DNA of 13,990 bases from Candidatus Moraniibacteriota bacterium (GCA_030641185.1 DAOWHY010000037.1:1-13990), one strand, 5' to 3'; positions 6,708 to 12,093 are shown, counted from the first letter of the stretch. A program made the numbers and translations. Notes: generated from the letters alone by a model not told the origin.

Positions 6708-7145
6708 TTATTTCCCTTTAAATACTTTTCTCCTCGCATACTCCGAAACTTTTCCTTTATTCCACTGTTGGACCGGTCTTAGATAACCAACTACTCTGGA
6801 ATAAACCTCGCAAGGTTGTTTTATCAAGCATTTCGGACAAGTGAAATGTTCGCCAGACAAATAGCCATGATTCGGACAAATACTAAAGGTCGGAGTAATT
6901 GAAAGATACGGCATTTCTGATTTTTCAAATATTTTCTTAACTAATGTTTTAGCTTCTTTCCCGCTCGGCAACCGCTCTCCCAAAAAAGCGTGCATTACTG
7001 TTCCGCCTGTATATTTGGTTTGTAATTTATCTTGAAGCTCCACCGCTTCAAACAAATCATCAGTGTATCCCACTGGAAGCTGCGATGAATTCGTATAAAA
7101 AGGCTCGCGTGAAATTTCCTTTTTTTCTTTTGTTTTTTTTGGCAT
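6708..7145 (-). CDS. Stand-alone C-terminal (zinc + glycyl-radical) domain of anaerobic ribonucleotide reductase
   Basis: 145 residues that correspond only to the last part of class III ribonucleotide reductase NrdD (full enzyme roughly 600-750 residues). Residues 14-57 carry the EPFYTNSSQLPVGYTDD and QTKYTGGTVMHAFLGE segments. 79-106 carry PYLSITPTFSICPNHG and the zinc ligands Cys90, His93 (Cys in some homologues), Cys103 and Cys106. 117-128 carry the glycyl-radical loop RVVGYLRPVQQW (Gly120). The catalytic barrel with its thiyl cysteine is absent. The first 12 residues (MPKKTKEKKEIS) are lysine-rich and unlike NrdD, and an in-frame stop lies 15 codons upstream, so the rest is not simply frameshifted next door. 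It could be one half of a split enzyme, a GrcA-like spare radical domain, or a remnant kept by chance. The domain call is secure; its function is not. Confidence 0.88.
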   Translation of the reverse strand: MPKKTKEKKEISREPFYTNSSQLPVGYTDDLFEAVELQDKLQTKYTGGTVMHAFLGERLPSGKEAKTLVKKIFEKSEMPYLSITPTFSICPNHGYLSGEHFTCPKCLIKQPCEVYSRVVGYLRPVQQWNKGKVSEYARRKVFKGK

Positions 7146-7232
7146 AGTATTTAAGATTAATTTTTTAAAATTTTAGTTTACTACTCTCATAAAAACATTT
7201 CCAGTAGCAATAGTTGTTGTTATTTTAATATT

Positions 7233-7835
7233 CTAATTCCTTATTATAATTATAATCTTTCTCATAAAATTATTTATATTAGTAGCGTAAACTAAACATA
7301 TTGAAAAAGTCACAGCCCAATAATCATTTAAAATGTGTCTGCTACAGAAAAAAATAATAATCACTGCGATTGAACCAACTAATATTTCAGATCTTTTTGC
7401 CTGAATATCCATTATTGAATTTTCGTTTATTGCCCCGCCATGTGCAAGTACGAGCAAAACACTAGCACTGATAAAATTCATAAAGGGAAAAATAATCGCA
7501 AACCCCCTCTCTACTTCTAGTATATGAAATCCCGCACTAACGCCTGCTATAAAATTTGCTAAAATTACAAAAGTTAGCATAAATCCTTTGGCATAAAAAG
7601 AAATCTTTTTATCGGAAAAAGCATAATATATAGAAAGAAGAAAACCAATAACAGGAAAAGAAAAAATAAATATCGCGTCAGAATTATTAAGAACACTACC
7701 AAAGAATTCTCTAAACATAGTGAATTCAATAATCATTATTAAAAAAACTGTCAGACTGGTTAAAAATAAAGTTATTTCCGTGTACTTTGGAAGTAAATAA
7801 TTAACATCCTTAATTAGTATATCTTTTAAAACCAT
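7233..7835 (-). CDS. Unknown six-helix membrane protein
   Basis: 200 residues. I do not recognise a family. About six hydrophobic segments are visible (roughly 20-42, 53-74, 82-104, 111-131, 150-167, 170-190) with short loops and a basic end (RKIIIIIRN). There are no catalytic motifs. Polar residues within or near membrane parts include HILEVERGF (about 103-111) and HGGAINENS. Start ATG at 7835 without a ribosome site; the gene lies 60 nt downstream of prfB and 87 nt upstream of the NrdD fragment, same strand, so it may share their transcript. The base composition is more AT-rich than its neighbours, as is usual for membrane proteins and orphan genes in such genomes. Confidence 0.75.
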   Translation of the reverse strand: MVLKDILIKDVNYLLPKYTEITLFLTSLTVFLIMIIEFTMFREFFGSVLNNSDAIFIFSFPVIGFLLSIYYAFSDKKISFYAKGFMLTFVILANFIAGVSAGFHILEVERGFAIIFPFMNFISASVLLVLAHGGAINENSIMDIQAKRSEILVGSIAVIIIFFCSRHILNDYWAVTFSICLVYATNINNFMRKIIIIIRN

Positions 7836-7894
7836 ATTTGATATTTTGATTTAAAAAGTAAGTAGAACAATATTTACGAAACGGAAACATTAAA

Positions 7895-9005
7895 TTATTT
7901 CCTATTCCTTTTCTTCACAACTCCCTTCAACCTCGCTTCAATAAATCTATCAATCTCCCCATCCAAAACTTTTTCCGCGTCGGCCGTTTCAAATCCAGTT
8001 CGATGATCTTTTACCAATTTATACGGGTGCAAAACATACGACCTGATTTGATTCCCCCATTCCGCCGAAGCGTAGTTTCCACGCAGCTTCTTTTTTTCAG
8101 CCTCCTCTTTTTCTTCTTGTAATTTATATAATTTAGATTTTAAAATTTTCATCGCCTGCTCTTTATTTTGCAATTGACTTCTTTCGTTCTGACAAGCGAC
8201 AACTGTCTTCGTCGGCAAGTGAGTAATTCTGACCGCCGAATCCGTTTTGTTTACAGACTGGCCGCCTGCTCCGCTTGATCTAAATGTGTCAATTTTCAAA
8301 TCGTCGTCTTTGATTTTTACCTCGTCATCAGAGGTAATTTCCGGCAAAACTTCCACTAAAGCAAATGAGGTTTGTCGCAGATTGTCTGAATTAAACGGTG
8401 AGAGCCTAACTAATCTATGCACTCCCGCTTCAGTCTTGAGATGTCCATACGCAAACGAACCAGAAACTATAAATGTCGCACTTTTAATTCCCGCTTCTTC
8501 TCCTTTGGATATATGAATAAGGTTTGTTTTATATTTATGATCTTCCGCGTATCGCAAATACATCCGCAAAAGCATTTCCGACCAATCCTGCGCGTCCACT
8601 CCTCCCGCCCCGCTGTGAATCGCGACAATCGCGCTTGCTTCATCATATTTTTTATTCATCAACGCCTGAAATTCATTTTTAATAAAATCTTTTTCTAATT
8701 TTTTTAATCTCTCTTCCGCTTCTTTCAAAATATCTTGATCCTTTTTCTCGTCAATAAATTTTGTAATCTCGTCAAGATCGTTTATTCTATTTTCAATGTC
8801 CTCCCAAATCCCAACAACTTCTTTTAAACTGTCTAATTTTTGCATCACACTTTTTGCTTTTCTCGTATCATTCCAAAAATCGCTTTCATTTATTTCAGCC
8901 TCCAGCCCGACAATTTCCGCTTTCTTCTTATTCAAGTCAAAGACAGTCCCTCACGAGAAGGGTCCTCTTTTTTAAATCTTTAATTTTTTCCATTGCTTCT
9001 TTCAT
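7895..9005 (-). CDS. prfB: Peptide chain release factor 2 (with programmed +1 frameshift)
   Basis: The gene is in two frames. Codons 1-22 run from the ATG at 9005 to an in-frame TGA (8939-8937); a +1 slip then continues in the long frame to 7895, giving about 369 residues, normal for RF2. The long frame alone has only a TTG at its 5' end, so the ATG at 9005 is the real start. RF2 marks: SPF (about 202-204), the tripeptide that reads UGA/UAA, and GGQ in SSGAGGQSVNKTDSAVR (about 247-249), which triggers peptide release. The N-terminal domain is helical and charged, with DFWND early on, as usual. RF2 controls its own level: when it is scarce the ribosome waits at UGA and slips. The upstream promoter sits so close that the RNA would begin at the ATG. 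It heads a block with ftsE-ftsX downstream. Confidence 0.95.
8936..8951 (-). promoter_or_regulatory. prfB programmed frameshift signal
   Basis: Minus strand: AGG GAC TGT CTT TGA C. The slippery CTT followed by TGA and C is the standard bacterial RF2 signal, and the Shine-Dalgarno-like GAGGG lies at the same distance from CTT as AGGGGG does in Escherichia coli. The shift turns CTT-TGA-C into CTT-(T)-GAC, that is Leu-Asp. Confidence 0.93.
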
Positions 9006-9011
9006 AAAATT

Positions 9012-9040
9012 ATTATAACAGATAAATTTAAAAATGACAA
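9012..9040 (-). promoter_or_regulatory. prfB promoter (predicts leaderless mRNA)
   Basis: Minus strand: -35 TTGTCA (9040-9035), 17-nt spacer, perfect -10 TATAAT (9017-9012). The start codon begins 7 nt after the -10 box, at the usual RNA start, and no ribosome site is present. Confidence 0.75.
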
Positions 9041-9056
9041 AAATAGATATTTAAAC

Positions 9057-9084
9057 TTGACATTTTTAAAAAACAGATTAGAAT
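9057..9084 (+). promoter_or_regulatory. Promoter of the 72-residue gene
   Basis: Perfect -35 TTGACA (9057-9062), 16-nt spacer, -10 TAGAAT (9079-9084). It is divergent from the prfB promoter, and the two -35 boxes lie at mirrored positions at the inner edges of a 10-bp dyad (TTTAAAAATG 9027-9036 / CATTTTTAAA 9061-9070). Confidence 0.7.
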
Positions 9085-9114
9085 AATACTTACATTAAGG
9101 AGAGTGTATAAAAT

Positions 9115-9333
9115 ATGTCAAACACAACTGATCTTATAACAGCTCTTGTAAATATAGGGGCTTTTGTAGGTAAAGATGAAAAAGGGAGAATAGTGGCAAA
9201 ATTTGATGGGCGCATAAATACAAGTGTAGATGAGAACCAACACTTACATATTTATCATAAAGGTTCATTGATAAATCTCTCAGCCCACAAATATGAAATT
9301 AGCAGTTCGGAAATTATTCTCTCGCCCAAATGA
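9115..9333 (+). CDS. Small soluble orphan protein (72 aa)
   Basis: 72 residues, no family recognised. It has its own promoter, a strong ribosome site (AAGGAG at 9097-9102, 12 nt before ATG) and its own terminator, so it is surely expressed. The protein has no membrane segment, signal peptide or cysteine. After a short N-terminal helix (about 5-14), alternating polar and hydrophobic residues (GRIVAKFDGRIN, HLHIYHKGSLINLS, YEISSSEIILS) suggest a small beta-rich fold such as a compact barrel or sandwich. Histidines cluster in QHLHIYHKG. It is divergent from prfB with the promoters face to face, so shared control is possible. A role cannot be assigned. Confidence 0.85.
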   Translation: MSNTTDLITALVNIGAFVGKDEKGRIVAKFDGRINTSVDENQHLHIYHKGSLINLSAHKYEISSSEIILSPK

Positions 9334-9353
9334 TCCTTCGGGGTCTTTTTTTT
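9332..9353 (+). terminator. Intrinsic terminator overlapping a stop codon
   Basis: GATCC - TTCG - GGGTC followed by eight T. The C(TTCG)G tetraloop is exceptionally stable in RNA. The first two stem bases (GA) are the last two bases of the TGA stop codon of the 72-residue gene. Confidence 0.9.
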
Positions 9354-9361
9354 ATTAAAAT

Positions 9362-9394
9362 GTTATAAGTTATCAGTTATTTGTTATAGGTTAT
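9362..9394. repeat. Five tandem GTTATNN microrepeats
   Basis: GTTAT recurs at exact 7-bp steps (9362, 9369, 9376, 9383, 9390); the two spacer bases differ each time (AA, CA, TT, AG). It lies directly 3' of tRNA-Thr. Confidence 0.7.
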
Positions 9395-9396
9395 TG

Positions 9397-9470
9397 AGCC
9401 CACTGTCAGATTCGAACTGACGACCTACGCATTACGGGTGCGTTGCTCTGGCCAACTGAGCTAAGTGGGC
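9397..9470 (-). tRNA. tRNA-Thr (anticodon CGT), C33 variant
   Basis: Perfect cloverleaf on the minus strand: acceptor GCCCACT/AGTGGGC, D arm GCTC/GAGC, anticodon stem ACGCA/TGCGT, variable AGGTC, T arm GTCAG/CTGAC with loop TTCGAAT, discriminator T, no CCA. The anticodon loop reads CCCGTAA, so the anticodon is CGT but position 33 is C where nearly all tRNAs have U. All stems are intact, so it is not a decayed gene. Confidence 0.9.
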
Positions 9471-9548
9471 ATTGTTTGTATAAATATAATAATACATTAT
9501 TAACAGCTTACTGGTCAACTATTAAAATATTTTTGATAATTTAAAAAC

Positions 9549-9583
9549 TTGACAAGATTTCATTATGGGTATATATTCATAAT
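9549..9583 (+). promoter_or_regulatory. Promoter of DUF5320 gene with dyad
   Basis: Perfect -35 TTGACA (9549-9554), 17-nt spacer, -10 TATATT (9572-9577). A dyad ATTATG (9562-9567) / CATAAT (9578-9583) brackets the -10 box and could be an operator, perhaps for the DUF134 regulator encoded downstream. Confidence 0.7.
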
Positions 9584-9627
9584 AGAGTTAATAAACTAAA
9601 ATTTTAAATAGAAAGAAGGTGATAATT

Positions 9628-9879
9628 ATGCCACAATTTAATAGAACAGGCCCTGCCGGAGCCGGACCTCGCACGGGAAGAGGAATGGGTCCCTGCGGAC
9701 CAGGAATGGTTTATGGAAGATGCGGGTGCGGGTGCGGTTATGGCAGATTCGGAGGATTGTATCCACTACAATCAAAACTGACCGAAAAAGAAGAGGCGGA
9801 AATTTTGAACGAAGAAGCAGAAACGTTAGAAGAGGAACTTAAGGGAATAAAAGGAAGATTGAGCGAACTGAAAAAGTGA
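9628..9879 (+). CDS. DUF5320 family protein (Gly/Cys-rich head, coiled-coil tail)
   Basis: 83 residues from the ATG at 9628. A GTG 9 nt earlier is in frame but lies inside the ribosome site AGAAGGTGAT, so the ATG is the start. The first 45 residues follow the family pattern (MPQFNRTGPAGAGPRTGRGMGPCG) with Cys at 23, 32, 34 and 36 in a CGCGCGYGR run, a likely metal or cluster ligand set; residues 51-82 (LTEKEEAEILNEEAETLEEE and on) form a short coiled coil. The family is found in anaerobes near DUF134 regulators, NifB-type or iron-molybdenum-cofactor-like small proteins and Mrp ATPases; function is not established. Here only the DUF134 gene follows, 153 nt downstream, after two repeats. Confidence 0.88.
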   Translation: MPQFNRTGPAGAGPRTGRGMGPCGPGMVYGRCGCGCGYGRFGGLYPLQSKLTEKEEAEILNEEAETLEEELKGIKGRLSELKK

Positions 9880-9889
9880 AAGTAGAGCT

Positions 9890-9923
9890 GGAACTAAGTT
9901 CCGCATCTGCGGAACTTAGTTCC
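9890..9923. repeat. Perfect 34-bp palindrome made of two quasi-palindromes
   Basis: GGAACTAAGTTCCGCA (9890-9905) is the exact complement of 9908-9923, leaving a 2-nt centre. Each arm also contains a self-complementary 13-mer, GGAACT-A-AGTTCC. No T-run follows on the plus strand, so it is not a standard terminator. It lies 11 nt after the DUF5320 stop. Confidence 0.85.
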
Positions 9924-9936
9924 GAAATTGTAATAA

Positions 9937-10028
9937 ATTGTTATATTGTCAAATTGCCATATTGTTATGCATAACACAATAACTAAAACAACAAAACAAT
10001 TTAACAATGTAACCATTTAACAATGTAG
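9937..10028. repeat. 8-bp-period microrepeats in inverted arrangement
   Basis: Left: ATTGTTAT, ATTGTCAA, ATTGCCAT, ATTGTTAT in exact 8-bp steps (9937-9968). Right: CAATTTAA, CAATGTAA, CCATTTAA, CAATGTAG (9997-10028), also 8-bp steps and roughly the reverse complement of the left unit. Between them, next to the left array, is the perfect 12-bp palindrome GTTATGCATAAC (9964-9975). The right array ends 4 nt before the DUF134 start codon. Confidence 0.7.
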
Positions 10029-10032
10029 TAAT

Positions 10033-10500
10033 ATGCGACCGAAAAAAATAAGATTTATAAATTTCAATCCGCAAACAACATATTTTAAACCGCGAGGTAT
10101 TCCCCTATCTTCTCTTGAAGAAAATATTTTAACTATGGATGAGTTAGAAACTTTGCGACTCAAAAATTATAAGAGATTAGAACAAGTTGAGTGCGCGAAA
10201 AAAATGAAAGTATCCCAAAGCACTTTTCAGCGGATTTTATGTTTAGCTAATAAAAAAATTGCCGACGCTTTAATAAATGGCAAGGCAATAAAAATAGAAG
10301 GAGGTGTTATAAAAATGAACAATGAAGAAAAAAGAAAATTCAAATGCGAAGGATGCAAATATGAATGGGAGGAAGAATTCGGCACGGGGAGAAGAAGCAT
10401 AATGTCCTGCCCAAAATGCAAATCAGAAGAAATCCACAGAATTGATCAAGATGGACACGGATTTGGCAAACAGCCTTGGGGCTACAAAGGAAAGAAATAG
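10033..10500 (+). CDS. DUF134 helix-turn-helix protein with C-terminal zinc ribbon
   Basis: 155 residues. Residues 1-92 are DUF134: the family start RPKKIRFINFNP, then LTMDELETLRLKNYKRLEQVECAKKMKVSQSTFQRIL (helix-turn-helix, about 43-72) and the closing GKAIKIEGG. Residues 100-140 form a zinc ribbon with CEGC (105-108) and CPKC (126-129); the tail HGFGKQPWGYKGKK is basic. DUF134 proteins are predicted DNA-binding regulators next to DUF5320 genes; the zinc ribbon is an addition to the ~100-residue core. No ribosome site precedes the ATG at 10033, whereas a consensus AGGAGG (10299-10304) lies 10 nt before the in-frame internal ATG at 10315 (Met95), which would give the zinc ribbon alone (61 residues). 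The stop is 1 nt from the stop of the convergent VIT-like gene. Confidence 0.88.
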   Translation: MRPKKIRFINFNPQTTYFKPRGIPLSSLEENILTMDELETLRLKNYKRLEQVECAKKMKVSQSTFQRILCLANKKIADALINGKAIKIEGGVIKMNNEEKRKFKCEGCKYEWEEEFGTGRRSIMSCPKCKSEEIHRIDQDGHGFGKQPWGYKGKK

Positions 10501-10501
10501 T

Positions 10502-10996
10502 TTACGATAAATTTAATGGCTCGGTCAAACATTGAATTTGATTGCCAATATAATTAGTCAAAATTATAACCACTATCGCAATAGATAAATGCTCTACAAC
10601 CGCTTTCCATCGGCTTCCGTTTTTCTTGTCTGCGATATAAAAACTAAAAATGCCCAGCAAAGATAATCCATAAATTATACTCACAATAATCGCCGTCCCG
10701 AGAGGAAATAATATTATCGGAACAATAAACGACATCGCAAAAATAAATTTAGCTAAAAAGGTGCAAACTGTCGATTCCCATATTTCTCTTTCCGTATGTT
10801 TGTTTTCTGCTTCTTCGGAAACATGAATGCCCAATGCGTCGGAAAACGCATCCGCTACCGCTATTGTCAAAATTCCGCCAATGATTACAATTTTTGAATG
10901 TGTCCCTGCATTTAAACCAACGATTAGTCCAAGTGTTGTGATTATTCCCGAAGTCAAACCGAAACTTATTCCTATTTTTAACGAATGGTTGTTCAT
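10502..10996 (-). CDS. VIT/CCC1-like membrane protein
   Basis: 164 residues from the ATG at 10996. The longer frame starting at 11089 would overlap the conserved end of the Nudix gene by 85 nt, and its extra 31 residues look like out-of-frame translation, so I reject it. Segment KIGISFGLTSGIITTLGLIVGL matches the first helix of the VIT1/CCC1 iron/manganese transporter family, followed by a second helix with AVADAFSDALGIHVSEEAE, then three hydrophobic segments (about 78-98, 99-121, 135-156). In family members the first helix usually has LTDG; here it is LTSG, so a key acidic residue is lost. The cytoplasmic metal-binding domain is short or missing. Transport of Fe/Mn is thus possible but not assured. 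It starts 8 nt after the Nudix stop. Confidence 0.72.
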   Translation of the reverse strand: MNNHSLKIGISFGLTSGIITTLGLIVGLNAGTHSKIVIIGGILTIAVADAFSDALGIHVSEEAENKHTEREIWESTVCTFLAKFIFAMSFIVPIILFPLGTAIIVSIIYGLSLLGIFSFYIADKKNGSRWKAVVEHLSIAIVVIILTNYIGNQIQCLTEPLNLS

Positions 10997-11004
10997 AATA
11001 AAAT

Positions 11005-11472
11005 CTAATTTATATCCATCAAAAATTTCATAATTTCTCTTCCAAAAACTTGAAAATCTTCCGCCTTTAGATTTTTTATTTCTACCCATTGCGGATCAAA
11101 TGCTTCTTCGTCATCTATTTTATCATTATCTAAAAAATCAAGTGCCCTTGCTTTGCATAAAAAGAAAAAAGAGAAATTGTGATATGCCTCATTCAACGGA
11201 TCATAATAGAAAAAGCTTTCTTTAAATTTCAAAAAATCAATAACTTCAATCTCAATTCCTACTTCTTCTTTTACTTCCCTTTTTAAAGCATCTTCAATTC
11301 TTTCTCCTAAATTAACTCCTCCTCCAGGCAAAAAAAGTTTTCTCGTGCTACGAGTGTCTAATAGCAACACTTTTCTGTTATTAATAATAACTGCGTAAAC
11401 AGCTGGACGAAATTGCAATTTATCTTTTGATATTAATTTTTTCTTGCCAAATAAAGTTTTACATTCAATCAT
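11005..11472 (-). CDS. Nudix hydrolase
   Basis: 155 residues from the ATG at 11472. The open frame reaches back to 11574, but that part is tRNA-Gly read as protein, so the internal Met is the start. The Nudix box is complete at residues 51-73: G-x5-E-x7-REVKEEVGI, with the catalytic REVxEE that binds Mg2+. Around it are AVYAVIINNRKVLLLDTR (first strands) and KLFLPGGG, typical of housecleaning or (d)NTP-type pyrophosphatases, and the closing WVEIKNL. The substrate cannot be read from the sequence. The start lies 21 nt after the tRNA end with no ribosome site, so tRNA-Gly, Nudix and the VIT-like gene probably come from one transcript, freed by tRNA processing. Confidence 0.9.
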   Translation of the reverse strand: MIECKTLFGKKKLISKDKLQFRPAVYAVIINNRKVLLLDTRSTRKLFLPGGGVNLGERIEDALKREVKEEVGIEIEVIDFLKFKESFFYYDPLNEAYHNFSFFFLCKARALDFLDNDKIDDEEAFDPQWVEIKNLKAEDFQVFGREIMKFLMDIN

Positions 11473-11493
11473 AAGTTTTTCATAAAAAATCTG

Positions 11494-11564
11494 AGCGGGT
11501 AACGGGAGTCGGACCCGTCTCTTAACCTTGGGAAGGTCACATAATACCGATATACTATACCCGC
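11494..11564 (-). tRNA. tRNA-Gly (anticodon CCC), C55 variant
   Basis: Minus strand: acceptor GCGGGTA/TACCCGC, anticodon stem TGACC/GGTTA with loop TTCCCAA, T stem ACGGG/CCCGT, discriminator T, no CCA. Two oddities: the T loop is TCCGACT, with C at position 55 where U (pseudouridine) is nearly universal, and the D stem is weak (one G-U and a U-U among four pairs). The rest is well paired. Confidence 0.85.
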
Positions 11565-11575
11565 ATATTATCATC

Positions 11576-11646
11576 GGAGTTCACACTTTAGTGTGTAAAG
11601 GTTTTACTTTCAATAAAATTTTTTTACAGGTTAAAACCTGAACTCC
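11576..11646. repeat. Composite inverted repeat upstream of tRNA-Gly
   Basis: Outer arms GGAGTTCA (11576-11583) / TGAACTCC (11639-11646). Inside: CACAC-TTTA-GTGTG (11582-11595), AGGTTTTA (11599-11606) complementary to TAAAACCT (11632-11639), and on the minus strand CAGGTT-TT-AACCTG. The layout, an outer stem with a hairpin at each inner edge, is like the element at 801-910. It fills the gap between the ftsB-like stop and tRNA-Gly. Confidence 0.65.
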
Positions 11647-11649
11647 AAT

Positions 11650-12063
11650 CTATTTGCTCGCGAAAAAATAATTCCACCATTTTATATAATTCGGCAACTT
11701 ATTTTTTCCATCATTTTTATCAAGATCATTTGATTGCGCGCCCAAAACTCCCGGATTAGGTCTTACTATAACCACGCTCTCACCATCCCTTTTTAAATTA
11801 AACCTTTTTCTCACTTCTGCCTCTTTATATTCATCGGTCTTATAATATTCAATTAATTGCGATAACTTGTAATTATCTTTTTCCAAAATATTTATGTCAT
11901 CCTGCAAAGAATCAATTTCTTTTTTAATTTGATAATCTCTATAAAATTCTTTTCCCAAGCCAGTGCCTAAAAAAACCACAGCCAAAACACTGCTCGCCAT
12001 AAACAGGTTAAAAGAAAATATTTTACTCACAACATTCTTTTTCTTTTTTTTATTTACGATCAC
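11650..12063 (-). CDS. Septum formation initiator (FtsB/DivIC-like) protein
   Basis: 137 residues. A lysine-rich cytoplasmic head (NKKKKKN), one membrane helix (about 17-37), a coiled coil (about 44-74, IKKEIDSLQDDINILEKDNYKLSQ) and the family motif EYKEAEVRKRFNLKRDGESVVIV (78-100), then a Pro/Gly-rich tail ending in KWWNYFFASK. This is the bitopic layout of FtsB/DivIC, which joins FtsL and the FtsQ/DivIB partner in the divisome; FtsB is usually 90-130 residues. The start is GTG at 12063 inside the perfect palindrome CACAATTGTG; no ribosome site is seen, and no in-frame ATG lies between it and the membrane helix. The next minus-strand gene upstream, gyrB, is shielded by a terminator, so it should have its own promoter. 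Confidence 0.88.
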   Translation of the reverse strand: MIVNKKKKKNVVSKIFSFNLFMASSVLAVVFLGTGLGKEFYRDYQIKKEIDSLQDDINILEKDNYKLSQLIEYYKTDEYKEAEVRKRFNLKRDGESVVIVRPNPGVLGAQSNDLDKNDGKNKLPNYIKWWNYFFASK

Positions 12064-12065
12064 AA

Positions 12066-12093
12066 TTGTGTTATTTAATGTTTATGATATACT
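12066..12093 (+). promoter_or_regulatory. Extended -10 promoter, plus strand
   Basis: TGATATACT (12085-12093) is an extended -10 box (TGn plus TATACT, 5 of 6). The -35 TTGTGT (12066-12071) at 16 nt is weak and overlaps the palindrome CACAATTGTG that holds the start codon of the divergent ftsB-like gene. Confidence 0.45.

Noticed and set aside
7146..7232. Remnant of the missing NrdD part upstream of the short gene
   Set aside because: The gap is AT-rich with an in-frame stop, and I see no NrdD-like residues in it.
8935..8937. TTG as the start of prfB
   Set aside because: The true start is the ATG at 9005 with a classic +1 frameshift; without it the RF2 N-terminus is missing.
8936..9333. UGA recoded as glycine
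   Set aside because: RF2 is present with its UGA switch, and TGA ends the 72-residue and DUF5320 genes.
4877..10028. CRISPR-like arrays
   Set aside because: Units are only 7-8 bp and contiguous, without 25-40-bp spacers or cas genes.
10997..11089. N-terminal 31-residue extension of the VIT-like protein
   Set aside because: It overlaps the conserved end of the Nudix gene in another frame; the Met at 10996 gives an 8-nt gap and a normal first helix.
11473..11574. N-terminal 34-residue extension of the Nudix protein
   Set aside because: It is tRNA-Gly read as codons; the Nudix fold starts after the Met at 11472.
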